A stretch of 64,000 bases of DNA from JACKFB01 sp041389525 (GCA_041389525.1 JAWKRR010000007.1:62001-126000), one strand, 5' to 3'. Shown: positions 29,940-38,051, counted from the stretch's first letter. Numbers and translations: made by a program. The notes: generated from the letters alone by a model not told the origin.

Positions 29940-31520
29940 CTAGGATTGGTTCCCGAGCGCGGTCGGAGAATGTGCGGGTGGGGCCGCTGCGCGGCGCGTG
30001 AAGGCCAGCCCCAGCGCCGAGAGGACGAGGCAGATCCAGGCGAAGAGCGGGCCGACGACCCGGTACGGCGTGGTGATGTCGCGGAGGGGGAGATCGGCGA
30101 CCAGCAGCGCGCGCTCGTCGAGGTCCAGGGTCGCGGACGGCACGCCGTCGGGGCCGACGATGGCCGAGATCCCGGTCAGGGCCGCGCGGACCAGCGGGAC
30201 GCCGAGCTCGGCGGCGCGGCTGGACTGGGACATCAGGTGAAACCAGGGCGCGGTGGAGCGGCCGAACCAGACGTCGATGGTCATGTTCACGAGGAAGGCC
30301 GCGTCGTCGCCGGCGACCTCGCGGGTCTCGGACGCGAAGAGGGTCTCGTAGCAGATGCCGCAGGCCATGGATTCGCCCGCGGCCCGCAGGCGGCAGGGCC
30401 GCTCGCCGGCGTCGAAGTTGGCGATGCCGGGCACGGCGTGGGCGAGGCTGGGGAAGATGCTGGTGCCGGGGAGGTATTCGCCGAAGGGGACCAGCACCCG
30501 CTTGTCGTAGACGGCGAGATCGCGGCCGTCGGGGCCGACGAGGATGGCCGAGTTGTGGATCTTGCCGTCGTGCAGGTGGCGGAGGGCGCCGATGAGGAGG
30601 TCTGCACGGGGTCCGGCGGCCAGCGCTGCGCGGATCTTCTGGGTGGGCGGCTCGAAGTCGAGGGGGCCGTTGGGCAGCGGCTGCCCGGTCAGGGCGGGGT
30701 CGACGCGCCAGTAGTAGGTGAAGGCACCCTCAGGCGCGACGATGAGATCGTAGGTGTCGGGGGGCATCGCGCGCAGGGTCGCCTCGAGGCGCCTTAGCTG
30801 CTGGCCGCGCACCGTGAAGCCGCCGTCTTTCTTGTCCTCCAGCGAGGGGGCGGGCTGGAGCACCGCGACCTTCATGACGCGCCGCGGCGGCGTGGAGCCC
30901 AGGCGGGCGTGGTGCCACAGGCCGAACGCCAGCAGCGCCAGCGCGGCCGCGCTGAGGGGGACCAGCGGGCGGAGTCGGCGCGTGGAGATGAGCTCGGCGG
31001 CCATCACCGAGGAGGCGACGGCGAGAAACGAGAGGCCAGGCGCACCGGTGAGGGCCATGACGCTCGAGAGCTGGGGGACGCGCCAGAAGGCTTGCCCGAA
31101 ATACCAGGGGAAGAGGTTGGGCCAGAGCCACTCGATGCTGGTCCACAGCGTCGCGACCAGCAGCAGCGCGAGCCCCGGGCGGTCACGGCCCACGGCGCGG
31201 CGCAGCGGCTCGGCGAGGGCGAAGAAGAGGCCGACCGCGAGGCCGTGCCAGAGCGCGAAGAGGAGCAGCGCGACGAACCCGATCCCTTCGTGGAGGCCGC
31301 TCATCTCGCGCAGGGTGAAGATGATCCAGCGGAAGAGGACCGCCTGACAGACCGTGCCCATCAGCCAGCCGAGCAGGAAGCGGCGTCTGGCGGTGGCCCG
31401 GCGCGAGACCAGCAGCAGCGGCGTGAAGGCGACCGCCATCGGCCAGACGAGGCCGACGGTGGGCATCGCCCCGATGACGCACGCCGCCCCGACGAGCGCC
31501 GCGAGCAGGCCGACCATCAC
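29940..31520 (-). CDS. lnt: apolipoprotein N-acyltransferase
   Basis: 526 residues. Lnt adds the third acyl chain to the N-terminal cysteine of lipoproteins in the inner membrane, and the many lipoproteins in this window need it. The N-terminal half has about six to seven membrane helices. The nitrilase-like periplasmic domain shows all three catalytic residues: Glu in VAPEGAF (about residue 258), Lys in YDKRVLVPFGEYLP (about 338) and Cys in GICYET (about 388). The start is a GTG at 31520 or the adjacent ATG at 31517. Both overlap the stop of the upstream HD gene, implying coupled translation. Confidence 0.94.
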   Translation of the reverse strand: MMVGLLAALVGAACVIGAMPTVGLVWPMAVAFTPLLLVSRRATARRRFLLGWLMGTVCQAVLFRWIIFTLREMSGLHEGIGFVALLLFALWHGLAVGLFFALAEPLRRAVGRDRPGLALLLVATLWTSIEWLWPNLFPWYFGQAFWRVPQLSSVMALTGAPGLSFLAVASSVMAAELISTRRLRPLVPLSAAALALLAFGLWHHARLGSTPPRRVMKVAVLQPAPSLEDKKDGGFTVRGQQLRRLEATLRAMPPDTYDLIVAPEGAFTYYWRVDPALTGQPLPNGPLDFEPPTQKIRAALAAGPRADLLIGALRHLHDGKIHNSAILVGPDGRDLAVYDKRVLVPFGEYLPGTSIFPSLAHAVPGIANFDAGERPCRLRAAGESMACGICYETLFASETREVAGDDAAFLVNMTIDVWFGRSTAPWFHLMSQSSRAAELGVPLVRAALTGISAIVGPDGVPSATLDLDERALLVADLPLRDITTPYRVVGPLFAWICLVLSALGLAFTRRAAAPPAHSPTALGNQS

Positions 31521-32833
31521 GCGCCGAACAGGTCCAGGCTGCGCGATTCGCGAGCATCCGCCTCAGGACCTGGAGCGTGGGGCGGCGGGGCGGGGGCGGG
31601 CGCGGCGGCGGGCGCGGCGGCGGGCGCGGGTTCGGCGGCTAGCGCGGGCGCGGGCTCGGCCGCGGACGGCGGCTCAGGTGTGGCAGCGGGGGCAGCGCGC
31701 ATTGGCGCGGCCGGCGCGGCAGAGGCGACGGCGGCGGGGGCGGCGCTTTTGGGCCCTGGCGCGGCAGAGGCGACGCGCCCGGACGCGGCGGCCGCCAGGG
31801 ACGGCCCCACGCCGCCGGGCAGATCCACCGGGAGCTCGCCCACCCCACGCTCTTCATAGACGTTCCACAGCGAGCGCCCGAGGCTCCACACCTTGTCGGT
31901 CCACCGCGCGTCGCCCGCGGCCGCGAGCGCCGTGTGCAGGGCGTTGACCTTGCTGTCCAGGTCGTCGACGTAGTGCAGGACCAGCGCCTCGGGCGTCTGC
32001 GGGAGCTGCGGGCTGCCGTACTCGAGCTTGCCGTGATGGCCGACCACCAGGTGGCGCAAGTGCAGGCGGGTGTCGGCCGGGAAGTCGGGGATGGTGTCGC
32101 AGACGCGGCCGACCAGCTCGGTCCCCATCACGAGGTGGCCGACCAAGCGGCCCTCGTCGGTGTAGCCGAACGCCCCGTCGTAGCTGAGCTCCCAGACCTT
32201 GGCGAGGTCGTGGAGGATGCCTCCGGCGATGAGCAGCGAGCGGTTCAGCAGGTTCGGGTAGTAGCGGGCGTAGTGGCCCGCGAGCAGGTCGAGCACGCGA
32301 CACACGCTGAGCACGTGCTCGAGCAGGCCGCCGACGTAGGCGTGGTGGACCGAGCGGCCCGCGGGGGCGCGCCGCATGCGGGCGGCGATGTCCGCGTCGT
32401 CCAGGATCGCGGCCAGGAAGCGGCGCACCCAGGGATCTTCGAGGGAGTCGACCAGCTCGCGCAGGGTCTGCCACATCCGATCGACCGGGAAGCGCGTGCC
32501 GGGCAGGAAGTCGGCGAGGTCAGCGGCGCCGGCGGGGACCTCGGCGGCGCGCTCGATCACGAGCTGCGTCTCCTCGCGCCACGTCTGCACCTGGGCGTCC
32601 ACCCGCACCAGCGCCCCCTCGACCAGCACCGGCGCCATCGCGTCGACGCCGTCCCACACCCGCGCGACCACGTCGCCGGTCGCGTCCGACAGCGTCAGGT
32701 TCAGGTAGGCCTGCCCGGCGCGTGTCGCGGCACGTTGGGCGCGAGTCACCAGGAAAACACTGTCGACCCGCTGCCCGGGGACGAGCTGGGCGACCGTGAT
32801 ACGGGGCGCAGAGACGGCGGATTTCTGGGTCAT
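31517..32833 (-). CDS. OB-fold and HD-domain protein (YhaM-type 3'-5' exoribonuclease family)
   Basis: 438 residues. Residues ~10-100 form an OB-fold nucleic-acid domain (VFLVTRAQRAATRAGQAYLN, ARVWDGVD). An HD phosphohydrolase domain follows with metal ligands in SVHHAYVGGLLEHVLSV, ILHDLAKVWEL (about residue 207) and VVGHHGKLEYGSP. This order matches the Bacillus YhaM/CbfI exonucleases, but an Ala/Pro-rich tail of about 85 residues (from ~350) is added, typical of this genome. It is likely a cytoplasmic nuclease or RNA-processing enzyme. It overlaps lnt downstream and is divergent from pgk. Confidence 0.85.
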   Translation of the reverse strand: MTQKSAVSAPRITVAQLVPGQRVDSVFLVTRAQRAATRAGQAYLNLTLSDATGDVVARVWDGVDAMAPVLVEGALVRVDAQVQTWREETQLVIERAAEVPAGAADLADFLPGTRFPVDRMWQTLRELVDSLEDPWVRRFLAAILDDADIAARMRRAPAGRSVHHAYVGGLLEHVLSVCRVLDLLAGHYARYYPNLLNRSLLIAGGILHDLAKVWELSYDGAFGYTDEGRLVGHLVMGTELVGRVCDTIPDFPADTRLHLRHLVVGHHGKLEYGSPQLPQTPEALVLHYVDDLDSKVNALHTALAAAGDARWTDKVWSLGRSLWNVYEERGVGELPVDLPGGVGPSLAAAASGRVASAAPGPKSAAPAAVASAAPAAPMRAAPAATPEPPSAAEPAPALAAEPAPAAAPAAAPAPAPPPHAPGPEADARESRSLDLFGA

Positions 32834-32940
32834 CGGGTCCTCGATTCGTGTGCGACGATACTAAACAAATGATCGGTGCCGCGTCATCCCTTCGATCCTG
32901 CCCAGGCGGTGGATTCAGGGCGACGAAGCGGCGCGCGACC

Positions 32941-32970
32941 TTGACGCTTTTGGAGGCGCTGCGCTAGGAG
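32941..32970 (+). promoter_or_regulatory. candidate sigma-70 promoter of pgk
   Basis: TTGACG at 32941-32946 is separated by 18 bases from TAGGAG at 32965-32970, 27 bases before the pgk ATG. The -35 is strong and the -10 weak. Similar TTGAC elements precede secG and the tRNA gene. Confidence 0.4.
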
Positions 32971-32996
32971 GCGGCACCGCCAACCGAGGGGTAGTC

Positions 32997-34205
32997 ATGG
33001 ACCAGATCATCCGCTCCATCCGCGACATGAATCTCGACGGGCGGCGCCTGTTTCTGCGGGTCGACTTCAACGTGCCCCTGGACGACAACGGGGACATCAC
33101 CGACGACACGCGCATCCAGGCCGCGCTGCCGACGATCCAGTTGGCGCGCGAGCGTGGGGCGCGGATCGTGCTGGCCAGCCACCTGGGTCGGCCCAAGGGC
33201 AAGCGCGATCCGAAGCAGAGCATGGCCGCGGCCGGCACGCGCCTGGCCGAGCTGCTCGCCATCGACGTCATCCTGCCCGACGACTGCATCGGGGACGGAC
33301 CGAAGAAGCTGGTGCGCGAGCTGCGCGACGGGCAGATCGTGCTGCTGGAGAACCTCCGCTTCCACGACGGCGAGGAGGGCGACGACAAGGAGTTCGCGCG
33401 CCAGCTGGCGGCGCTTTGCGACTGCTACGTCAACGACGCGTTCGGGGCCGCACACCGGGCGCACGCGTCGGTGCACGCGCTGCCGCTGCTGGTCCCCGAG
33501 CGAGGCGCCGGCCTGCTCATGGAGCGCGAGCTGGACTACTTCGGGCGGCTCCTGAACGCGCCGGAGCGGCCCTTCATCGCGGTGCTCGGCGGCGCCAAGG
33601 TCAGCGACAAGGTCGGCGTGGTCGACAACCTGCTGAGCAAGGTCGACAAGCTGCTGGTCGGCGGCGCGATGGCCTACACGTTCATGGCGGCGAAGGGGAT
33701 CCGGCTCGGCAACTCGCTGGTGGAGGAGGACCGCGTGGTCAGCGCGCGGCGCACCCTGCTGAAGGCGGAGAGCCGGCAGGTCGAGATCCTGCTGCCCACA
33801 GACCACGTGGTGGTCCCGACGGTGGCCCTGGACGCGCCGACGACCATCTGCAGCACCGAGGGCTTCCTGGAGCACGGGATCGCGGTGGACATCGGCCCCG
33901 AGACGCGCGCGACCTTCGCGGCCGCGATCGCCGAGGCGCGCACTGTGTTCTGGAACGGCCCCATGGGCATCTTCGAGATGGCGCCTTTCGCGGCGGGCAC
34001 GCAGGCCATCGCGCAGGCGGTCGCACACGCCCCCGGCACCAGCGTGGTCGGCGGAGGTGATAGTGTGGCGGCGCTGCGGCGCTCGGGATTTCTGCCCTTC
34101 GTGGATCATGTGAGCACGGGCGGCGGCGCCTCCCTCGAGTTGATGGAGGGGCGCGACCTGCCGGGTGTCGAGGCGCTGCGGGTGAACCGACCCGAGGAGA
34201 TCTGA
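32997..34205 (+). CDS. pgk: phosphoglycerate kinase
   Basis: 402 residues, the usual length. It transfers phosphate from 1,3-bisphosphoglycerate to ADP in glycolysis. Substrate-binding motifs are present: RVDFNVPLDD, ASHLGRPKGKRD, NDAFGAAHRAHAS, LGGAKVSDKVGVVDNLL and, at the nucleotide end, VGGGDSVAALRR with HVSTGGGASLELMEG. The ribosome site GAGGGG lies six bases before the ATG. tpiA begins one base after the stop, so pgk and tpiA are one operon, with secG following. Confidence 0.97.
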   Translation: MDQIIRSIRDMNLDGRRLFLRVDFNVPLDDNGDITDDTRIQAALPTIQLARERGARIVLASHLGRPKGKRDPKQSMAAAGTRLAELLAIDVILPDDCIGDGPKKLVRELRDGQIVLLENLRFHDGEEGDDKEFARQLAALCDCYVNDAFGAAHRAHASVHALPLLVPERGAGLLMERELDYFGRLLNAPERPFIAVLGGAKVSDKVGVVDNLLSKVDKLLVGGAMAYTFMAAKGIRLGNSLVEEDRVVSARRTLLKAESRQVEILLPTDHVVVPTVALDAPTTICSTEGFLEHGIAVDIGPETRATFAAAIAEARTVFWNGPMGIFEMAPFAAGTQAIAQAVAHAPGTSVVGGGDSVAALRRSGFLPFVDHVSTGGGASLELMEGRDLPGVEALRVNRPEEI

Positions 34206-34206
34206 G

Positions 34207-34974
34207 ATGGGAACGCTGCGCCGATGCCTCATCGCGGGAAACTGGAAGATGCACACCGACCGGGCGGGCGCTGTAGCGCTCGCTGAGGCGGTCGGCCAGT
34301 CGGTCGCGGAACTCGGAGACGTCGACGTGGCGGTCATCCCGCCGGCCTGCTTCCTCGAGGCGGTCACCGCGGTGCTCGCGGGCGGCGCGGTCGCGGTGGG
34401 CGCGCAGAACCTCCACCCGGCCGAGAAGGGCGCCTTCACCGGCGAGATCTCGGTGTCGATGCTGCGCAGCCTCGGCGTGCGCTACGTGCTCTGCGGCCAC
34501 TCGGAGCGGCGGCACGTGTTCGGCGAGAGCTCAGCCTTTGTCGGCGAAAAAGTGAGGGCGGCGCACGCTGGCGGCCTCGTCCCGGTGCTCTGCGTGGGCG
34601 AGACCCTCGAAGATCGCGACGCCGGGCGGACCGAGGCGGTGGTGGCGGAGCAGCTCGATCTCGGGCTGGCGTCGCTGGACGCGGCGCAGGTCGAGGCGAC
34701 CGTCATCGCCTACGAGCCGGTCTGGGCCATCGGGACGGGGCGGACGGCGACGCCCGCGCAGGCGCAAGAGGTGCACGCGTTCCTGAGGGCGCGGCTGCTC
34801 TCGGCGTACGGCGCGGCTTGCGCGGCGGCGGTCCGCATTCAGTACGGCGGCAGCGTCAAGCCCGACAACGCGGCCGAGCTGCTGGCGCAGCCGGACATCG
34901 ACGGCGCTCTGGTCGGCGGCGCGAGCCTCGACGCGGCGTCTTTCGCCAAGATCGCGGCGGCCCGCCCGGCCTGA
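34207..34974 (+). CDS. tpiA: triosephosphate isomerase
   Basis: 255 residues. A TIM-barrel enzyme interconverting dihydroxyacetone phosphate and glyceraldehyde-3-phosphate. Active-site residues are visible: Asn and Lys in AGNWKMHTD, His in CGHSERRHVFGE, Glu in YEPVWAIGTGRTATPAQ, and the phosphate loop YGGSVKPDNA. It lies directly after pgk and before secG, an arrangement frequent in Deltaproteobacteria and Firmicutes. Confidence 0.97.
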   Translation: MGTLRRCLIAGNWKMHTDRAGAVALAEAVGQSVAELGDVDVAVIPPACFLEAVTAVLAGGAVAVGAQNLHPAEKGAFTGEISVSMLRSLGVRYVLCGHSERRHVFGESSAFVGEKVRAAHAGGLVPVLCVGETLEDRDAGRTEAVVAEQLDLGLASLDAAQVEATVIAYEPVWAIGTGRTATPAQAQEVHAFLRARLLSAYGAACAAAVRIQYGGSVKPDNAAELLAQPDIDGALVGGASLDAASFAKIAAARPA

Positions 34975-35002
34975 AACGGCCCCCCGTCATGGTAGACGCG
35001 CC

Positions 35003-35031
35003 TTGACCGCCCTCAGCGCCTCTGCTACACG
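35003..35031 (+). promoter_or_regulatory. candidate promoter of secG
   Basis: TTGACC (35003-35008), a 17-base spacer ending in TGC, and TACACG (35026-35031) lie 32 bases before the secG ATG. The same pattern TTGACC-N17-TACnnn with TGC before the -10 recurs upstream of the tRNA gene, which strengthens both. Confidence 0.5.
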
Positions 35032-35062
35032 ACACCGCCTCGCTGAAGGAGCCGGTCCGCCC

Positions 35063-35521
35063 ATGAACGTCGTCATAACCCTGCTCTTCGTGGTCGTGAG
35101 CGTGTTGCTCTGCCTGGTCATCCTGCTGCAGCCCGGCAAGGGCTCCGGCATGGGCTCGATCGGCGGCGGCGCTGGAAACACGGTCTTCGGCGCGCGTGGC
35201 GCGGTGGGATTCCTTGGCAAGATGACCGGCTGGCTCGCTGGCCTGTTCATGGTGCTGTCGCTGGTCATGGCCCGCTCGAGCTTGGAGACGTCTGCCTTGA
35301 ACCCCGAGGCGCGACCCGCTTCGGGCGCTGAGGGCGCCGCTCCGGCCGAGGGGGACGCGCCGGCCGAGGGTGCGGCTCCCGCTGAGGGTGCGGCCCCCGC
35401 CGAGGGTGCAGCGCCGGCTGAAGGTGCGGCTCCCGCCGAGGGTGCAGCGCCGGCCGAGGGTGCGGCTCCCGCTGAGGGTGCAGCGCCGGCTCCGGAAAAC
35501 GCGAATGAGGGAGGCGAGTAG
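35063..35521 (+). CDS. secG: preprotein translocase subunit SecG with an AEGAAP-repeat tail
   Basis: 152 residues. The first ~85 are a standard SecG: a membrane helix (NVVITLLFVVVSVLLCLVIL), the loop QPGKGSGMGSIGGGAGNTVFG, and a second helix (MTGWLAGLFMVLSLVMARSS). SecG joins SecYE and speeds protein translocation. The last ~60 residues are nine or so copies of AEGAAP and variants, encoded by 18-base repeats. Ordinary SecG tails are short and non-repetitive. The ATG at 35063 has AAGGAG about ten bases upstream. It belongs to the pgk-tpiA-secG cluster. Confidence 0.92.
   Translation: MNVVITLLFVVVSVLLCLVILLQPGKGSGMGSIGGGAGNTVFGARGAVGFLGKMTGWLAGLFMVLSLVMARSSLETSALNPEARPASGAEGAAPAEGDAPAEGAAPAEGAAPAEGAAPAEGAAPAEGAAPAEGAAPAEGAAPAPENANEGGE
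35325..35493 (+). repeat. 18-base tandem repeat inside secG
   Basis: About nine consecutive copies of an 18-base unit encode the hexapeptide AEGAAP with few synonymous changes (gccgagggtgcggctccc and close variants). The reading frame is kept, so copy number could change by slippage without frameshifting the gene. Confidence 0.85.
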
Positions 35522-35524
35522 CGC

Positions 35525-35553
35525 TTGACCCTCAGTACGGCCGGTGCTACCCC
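35525..35553 (+). promoter_or_regulatory. candidate promoter of tRNA-Leu, overlapping an 8-bp hairpin
   Basis: TTGACC (35525-35530), a 17-base spacer ending in TGC and TACCCC (35548-35553) stand 29 bases before the tRNA. The perfect 8-bp inverted repeat ACGGCCGG/CCGGCCGT at 35537-35544 and 35555-35562 covers the same region. It could act as a weak end for secG transcripts, although no T tract follows. Confidence 0.45.
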
Positions 35554-35581
35554 TCCGGCCGTCAATTGGAAGGCATCGTGA

Positions 35582-35669
35582 GCGAGAGTGGCGGAATTGG
35601 TAGACGCGCTAGGTTGAGGGCCTAGTGAGCATTGCGCTCGTAGGGGTTCAAGTCCCCTCTCTCGCACCA
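35582..35669 (+). tRNA. tRNA-Leu (anticodon GAG)
   Basis: A complete class II tRNA. The 7-bp acceptor stem gcgagag pairs with ctctcgc, followed by discriminator A and an encoded CCA at 35667-35669. The anticodon stem ctagg/cctag encloses the loop ttgaggg, giving anticodon GAG, which reads CUC and CUU. A long variable arm and the T loop ggttcaagtcc are present. Confidence 0.97.
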
Positions 35670-35696
35670 TCACCTTGTCGTCCCCGTGGGGGCGCG

Positions 35697-36104
35697 CTGA
35701 GCCGAATCACCCATCTCACGCTGGTCGTGGCGCTGGGTGCGGGACTTGTCGCTTGCGGGGGCCCTGAGGGCATCGTTCGCGACGCGGCTGCGGCCGCCGC
35801 GGCCGGCGACCGCGAGGCCTATGTCGGCTGCTTCACGCCGCGCTCTCGCTCGCTCTTGCGGGCGTTCTACACGGCAGCCGAGCAGACGCGCCCTGAGGTG
35901 GCCCGCCTCGGCGCCGGCGCGGTGGTAGTCGGCGAGGCCAAGGCGATGAAGCCCAGCCCGGACGGGGCGGCCCGCGCCGTGGTCGCCGTCTCCGAGCAGG
36001 GGCGCGAGACCGTCGCCCTCGTCGTGCACGAGATGGCCGGGATCTGGCGGATTGACCTGATCGACTCGGAGCGCGTCTTGACGGGCCTGGAGCGCGCATT
36101 CTAG
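35697..36104 (+). CDS. small lipoprotein, first of three tandem look-alikes
   Basis: About 135 residues. The signal LSRITHLTLVVALGAG ends at the lipobox LVAC. No ATG, GTG or TTG is available in frame between the tRNA and the signal peptide, so a CTG at 35697, with GGGGG just upstream, is the most likely start; this is unusual and uncertain. The mature part begins with a helical stretch (AAAAAGDREAYVGCFTPRSRSLL) and ends with strands and WRIDLIDSERVL, the outline of an NTF2-like/DUF4878-type domain. The next two genes have the same outline. Function unknown. Confidence 0.7.
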   Translation: MSRITHLTLVVALGAGLVACGGPEGIVRDAAAAAAAGDREAYVGCFTPRSRSLLRAFYTAAEQTRPEVARLGAGAVVVGEAKAMKPSPDGAARAVVAVSEQGRETVALVVHEMAGIWRIDLIDSERVLTGLERAF

Positions 36105-36105
36105 C

Positions 36106-36525
36106 GTGTCCAGGATGTTCAACCTCCGCCGCCTCACGCCGCTCCTGGCCGCCGCGCTCTTCGCCCTCTCGGGCTGCGCGAAGCCGCCCGCCGAGCGCGT
36201 CGCCCTCGCGTGGCAGGCCGGCGAGGACGAGAATATCGAGGCGTTCTCTCAGTTTTTCCTGCCGGCCTCCGCTGAGTTCATCCGCGGATTGGCCGCGGTG
36301 AAGCAGCGAAACAAGGTCGCCAGCTACCTCCGCGCCCCCTTCGACGTGCTGCCGAAGGGCGAGGTGCTCGAGGTCTCCGAGCGCGACAACCTCGCCGTGG
36401 TGACGGTCAAAGCGAAGGGGCAGACCTACCCGGTGCGCCTGCTGCGCGAGCGCGGGATCTGGTTCATCGACGCCTTCTCGTTGCCGACCCTGTGGGAACC
36501 CCTCGGACGCGGCGGCGAGACATGA
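36106..36525 (+). CDS. small lipoprotein, second of three tandem look-alikes
   Basis: 139 residues from a GTG at 36106 (ATG at 36115 is the alternative), one base after the previous stop. The signal MFNLRRLTPLLAAALFA ends at lipobox LSGC. The mature domain has the same order as its neighbours: a helix ending AGEDENIEAFSQFFLPASAEF, then strands VLEVSERDNLAVVTVKAKG and a terminal WFIDAFSLPTLWE. Probably an inner- or outer-membrane anchored NTF2-like sensor or binding protein; the ligand is unknown. Confidence 0.8.
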   Translation: MSRMFNLRRLTPLLAAALFALSGCAKPPAERVALAWQAGEDENIEAFSQFFLPASAEFIRGLAAVKQRNKVASYLRAPFDVLPKGEVLEVSERDNLAVVTVKAKGQTYPVRLLRERGIWFIDAFSLPTLWEPLGRGGET

Positions 36526-36917
36526 GCGCCCTTCTTCGACGTCTCGCGCTGGTCCTCGCGGCCCTCGGCCTGCTGGTGTGCGCCGGCTGTGAGCGCTCGC
36601 CCACCGAGGCGTACATCGACATGAGCACGGCCGCGCAGATGGGCGACCGTGACGGGTTCCTCGCCGGCTTCACCACCGACAGCCGCGATCTGGTCGAGGC
36701 GCTCATCACGTTGAGCGAGGCTTACGGGATGACCGAATCGAACCCGTACGAGCTGCTGGTGTTCGACTCGGTGGACGAGGAAGTGATCGAGGAAGACCAG
36801 GCGATCTTGTCGGTTCGGCGGCGCGGCAGCACCCGCAAGATCCTCATGGTTCGGGATGAGGACGCGTGGCGGATCGACACCAAGAAGCTCGACGCCTTCT
36901 GGCAAAGCGAGCGTTGA
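36522..36917 (+). CDS. small lipoprotein, third of three tandem look-alikes
   Basis: 131 residues from the ATG at 36522, which overlaps the previous stop by ATGA. The signal MSALLRRLALVLAALGLLV ends at lipobox CAGC. The mature domain again shows helix-strand order: MGDRDGFLAGFTTDSRDLV, AILSVRRRGSTRKILMV and WRIDTKKLDAFWQSE. Shared architecture and tight spacing suggest duplication of one ancestral gene. The pseudokinase gene follows after 60 bases and may belong to the same transcript. Confidence 0.82.
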   Translation: MSALLRRLALVLAALGLLVCAGCERSPTEAYIDMSTAAQMGDRDGFLAGFTTDSRDLVEALITLSEAYGMTESNPYELLVFDSVDEEVIEEDQAILSVRRRGSTRKILMVRDEDAWRIDTKKLDAFWQSER

Positions 36918-36977
36918 TTCGGCTCGTCGGCACGCCGGGGAGTCGGTGCGGCACCTCGACGCGGCGGGGCTGAGGGC

Positions 36978-38039
36978 GTGGAGCTCGGAGCGCGCGCGCT
37001 GACGGCGTGGCTGGGCACGGGGCCAGCCCATCAGACCTTCCTCGCGGCGTCGGGGGATCTCGTGCTGCGCTTGGCGCCCACCAGCGGGGCCGAGCGCCCC
37101 GACGTCGAGCTGGCCGCCGCCGACCTGCACGAAGCGCTGGCGGCGGGGGGGCCGGCGATCCCGGCGCCGCGCTACCCGCCCGAGGTCGGTGACGAGGTCT
37201 GCTTGGTGGTCCGGGACCCGCTGGGGCGCCCGCTGCGGCAGCGGTCGGGCGCCTTGCCCCAGCCGCTGGCGTTGGCGCTGGGGGCGGCGCTCCTGGACGC
37301 CCTGGCGCGGCTCCACGACCGGGGAGACTTCCACGGGGCGCTGACGCCGTCCCGGATCCTTGGCGCGCCCGCGGGCGACGGCCTCGTCCTGGCTGACACG
37401 GGGCTGGCGGCCGTCGCGCAGGACCTCGCGCACACGCCGATTCGCACGACAACGCCTGGGTTTTCGGAGTTCTGGGGCGAGGCGGCGCTGGTGCCGCCCG
37501 AGATCATTCGCGGCGAAGAGCTCTCGCCGGCCAGCGACGTGTTCCTGGTGGCGGCGCTGGTGTGGCGTTGGCTCACCGGGCGCGACGCCTACCGCGCTCA
37601 GCAGGTGTTGGGGCTGTACCAGCGTATCGGCCGTGGCGAGCGGCCGAGCATGGTGACCCTGGACCTGGGCTTGCCGCTGGCGCTGGCGCGCGGACTGGAC
37701 GCCGCGCTCAGCCCCGACCCCGACGAGCGACCGCAACCCGCGGAGCTGCGCGCGCTGCTGGCCCAGCAGCCCAGCGTCACTCTGGAGCCGGCGTTTGAGC
37801 CCGCGGCCCGCGCCTGGTCCGCTGGGGCCGCGCGCCGTGCCCCCGAGGACGCGCCCGGGCCTCCCGAGTCGCCGGCCGAGATCGACCGTCAAGCCCGACT
37901 ACGCCGCGCCGCCATCGCGTTTGAGATCGGCGCCGGCCGCGCGGCGACTCCGACCACAGGCCGGCGGGCGCTGATCGGCCTGGCGGCCATCGTCCTCGGG
38001 GCGGCGCTGGTCTGGGGCCTCCACCTGCTCAGCCGGTAG
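36978..38039 (+). CDS. membrane-anchored protein kinase-like protein (probable pseudokinase)
   Basis: 353 residues from a GTG with GAGGG just upstream. Residues ~15-260 follow the Ser/Thr kinase outline. The catalytic loop, normally HRDLKPxN, reads FHGALTPSRI (near residue 119), so the catalytic Asp is absent. DFG appears as DTGLA (~139), APE as VPPEI (~171), and the DxWxxG helix as SPASDVFLVA. No standard glycine-rich P-loop lysine motif is obvious. A C-terminal helix at residues ~333-350 (ALIGLAAIVLGAALVWGLHL) anchors it to the inner membrane with the kinase-like domain inside. It probably acts as a scaffold or an allosteric partner. The convergent giant lipoprotein gene ends 12 bases away. 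Confidence 0.78.
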   Translation: MELGARALTAWLGTGPAHQTFLAASGDLVLRLAPTSGAERPDVELAAADLHEALAAGGPAIPAPRYPPEVGDEVCLVVRDPLGRPLRQRSGALPQPLALALGAALLDALARLHDRGDFHGALTPSRILGAPAGDGLVLADTGLAAVAQDLAHTPIRTTTPGFSEFWGEAALVPPEIIRGEELSPASDVFLVAALVWRWLTGRDAYRAQQVLGLYQRIGRGERPSMVTLDLGLPLALARGLDAALSPDPDERPQPAELRALLAQQPSVTLEPAFEPAARAWSAGAARRAPEDAPGPPESPAEIDRQARLRRAAIAFEIGAGRAATPTTGRRALIGLAAIVLGAALVWGLHLLSR

Positions 38040-38051
38040 AGGCCCCTCCCC

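Noticed and set aside
35537..35562. Hairpin after secG called as a strong terminator
   Set aside because: The 8-bp stem is perfect but no T run follows, and it overlaps a plausible tRNA promoter, so it is only noted there.
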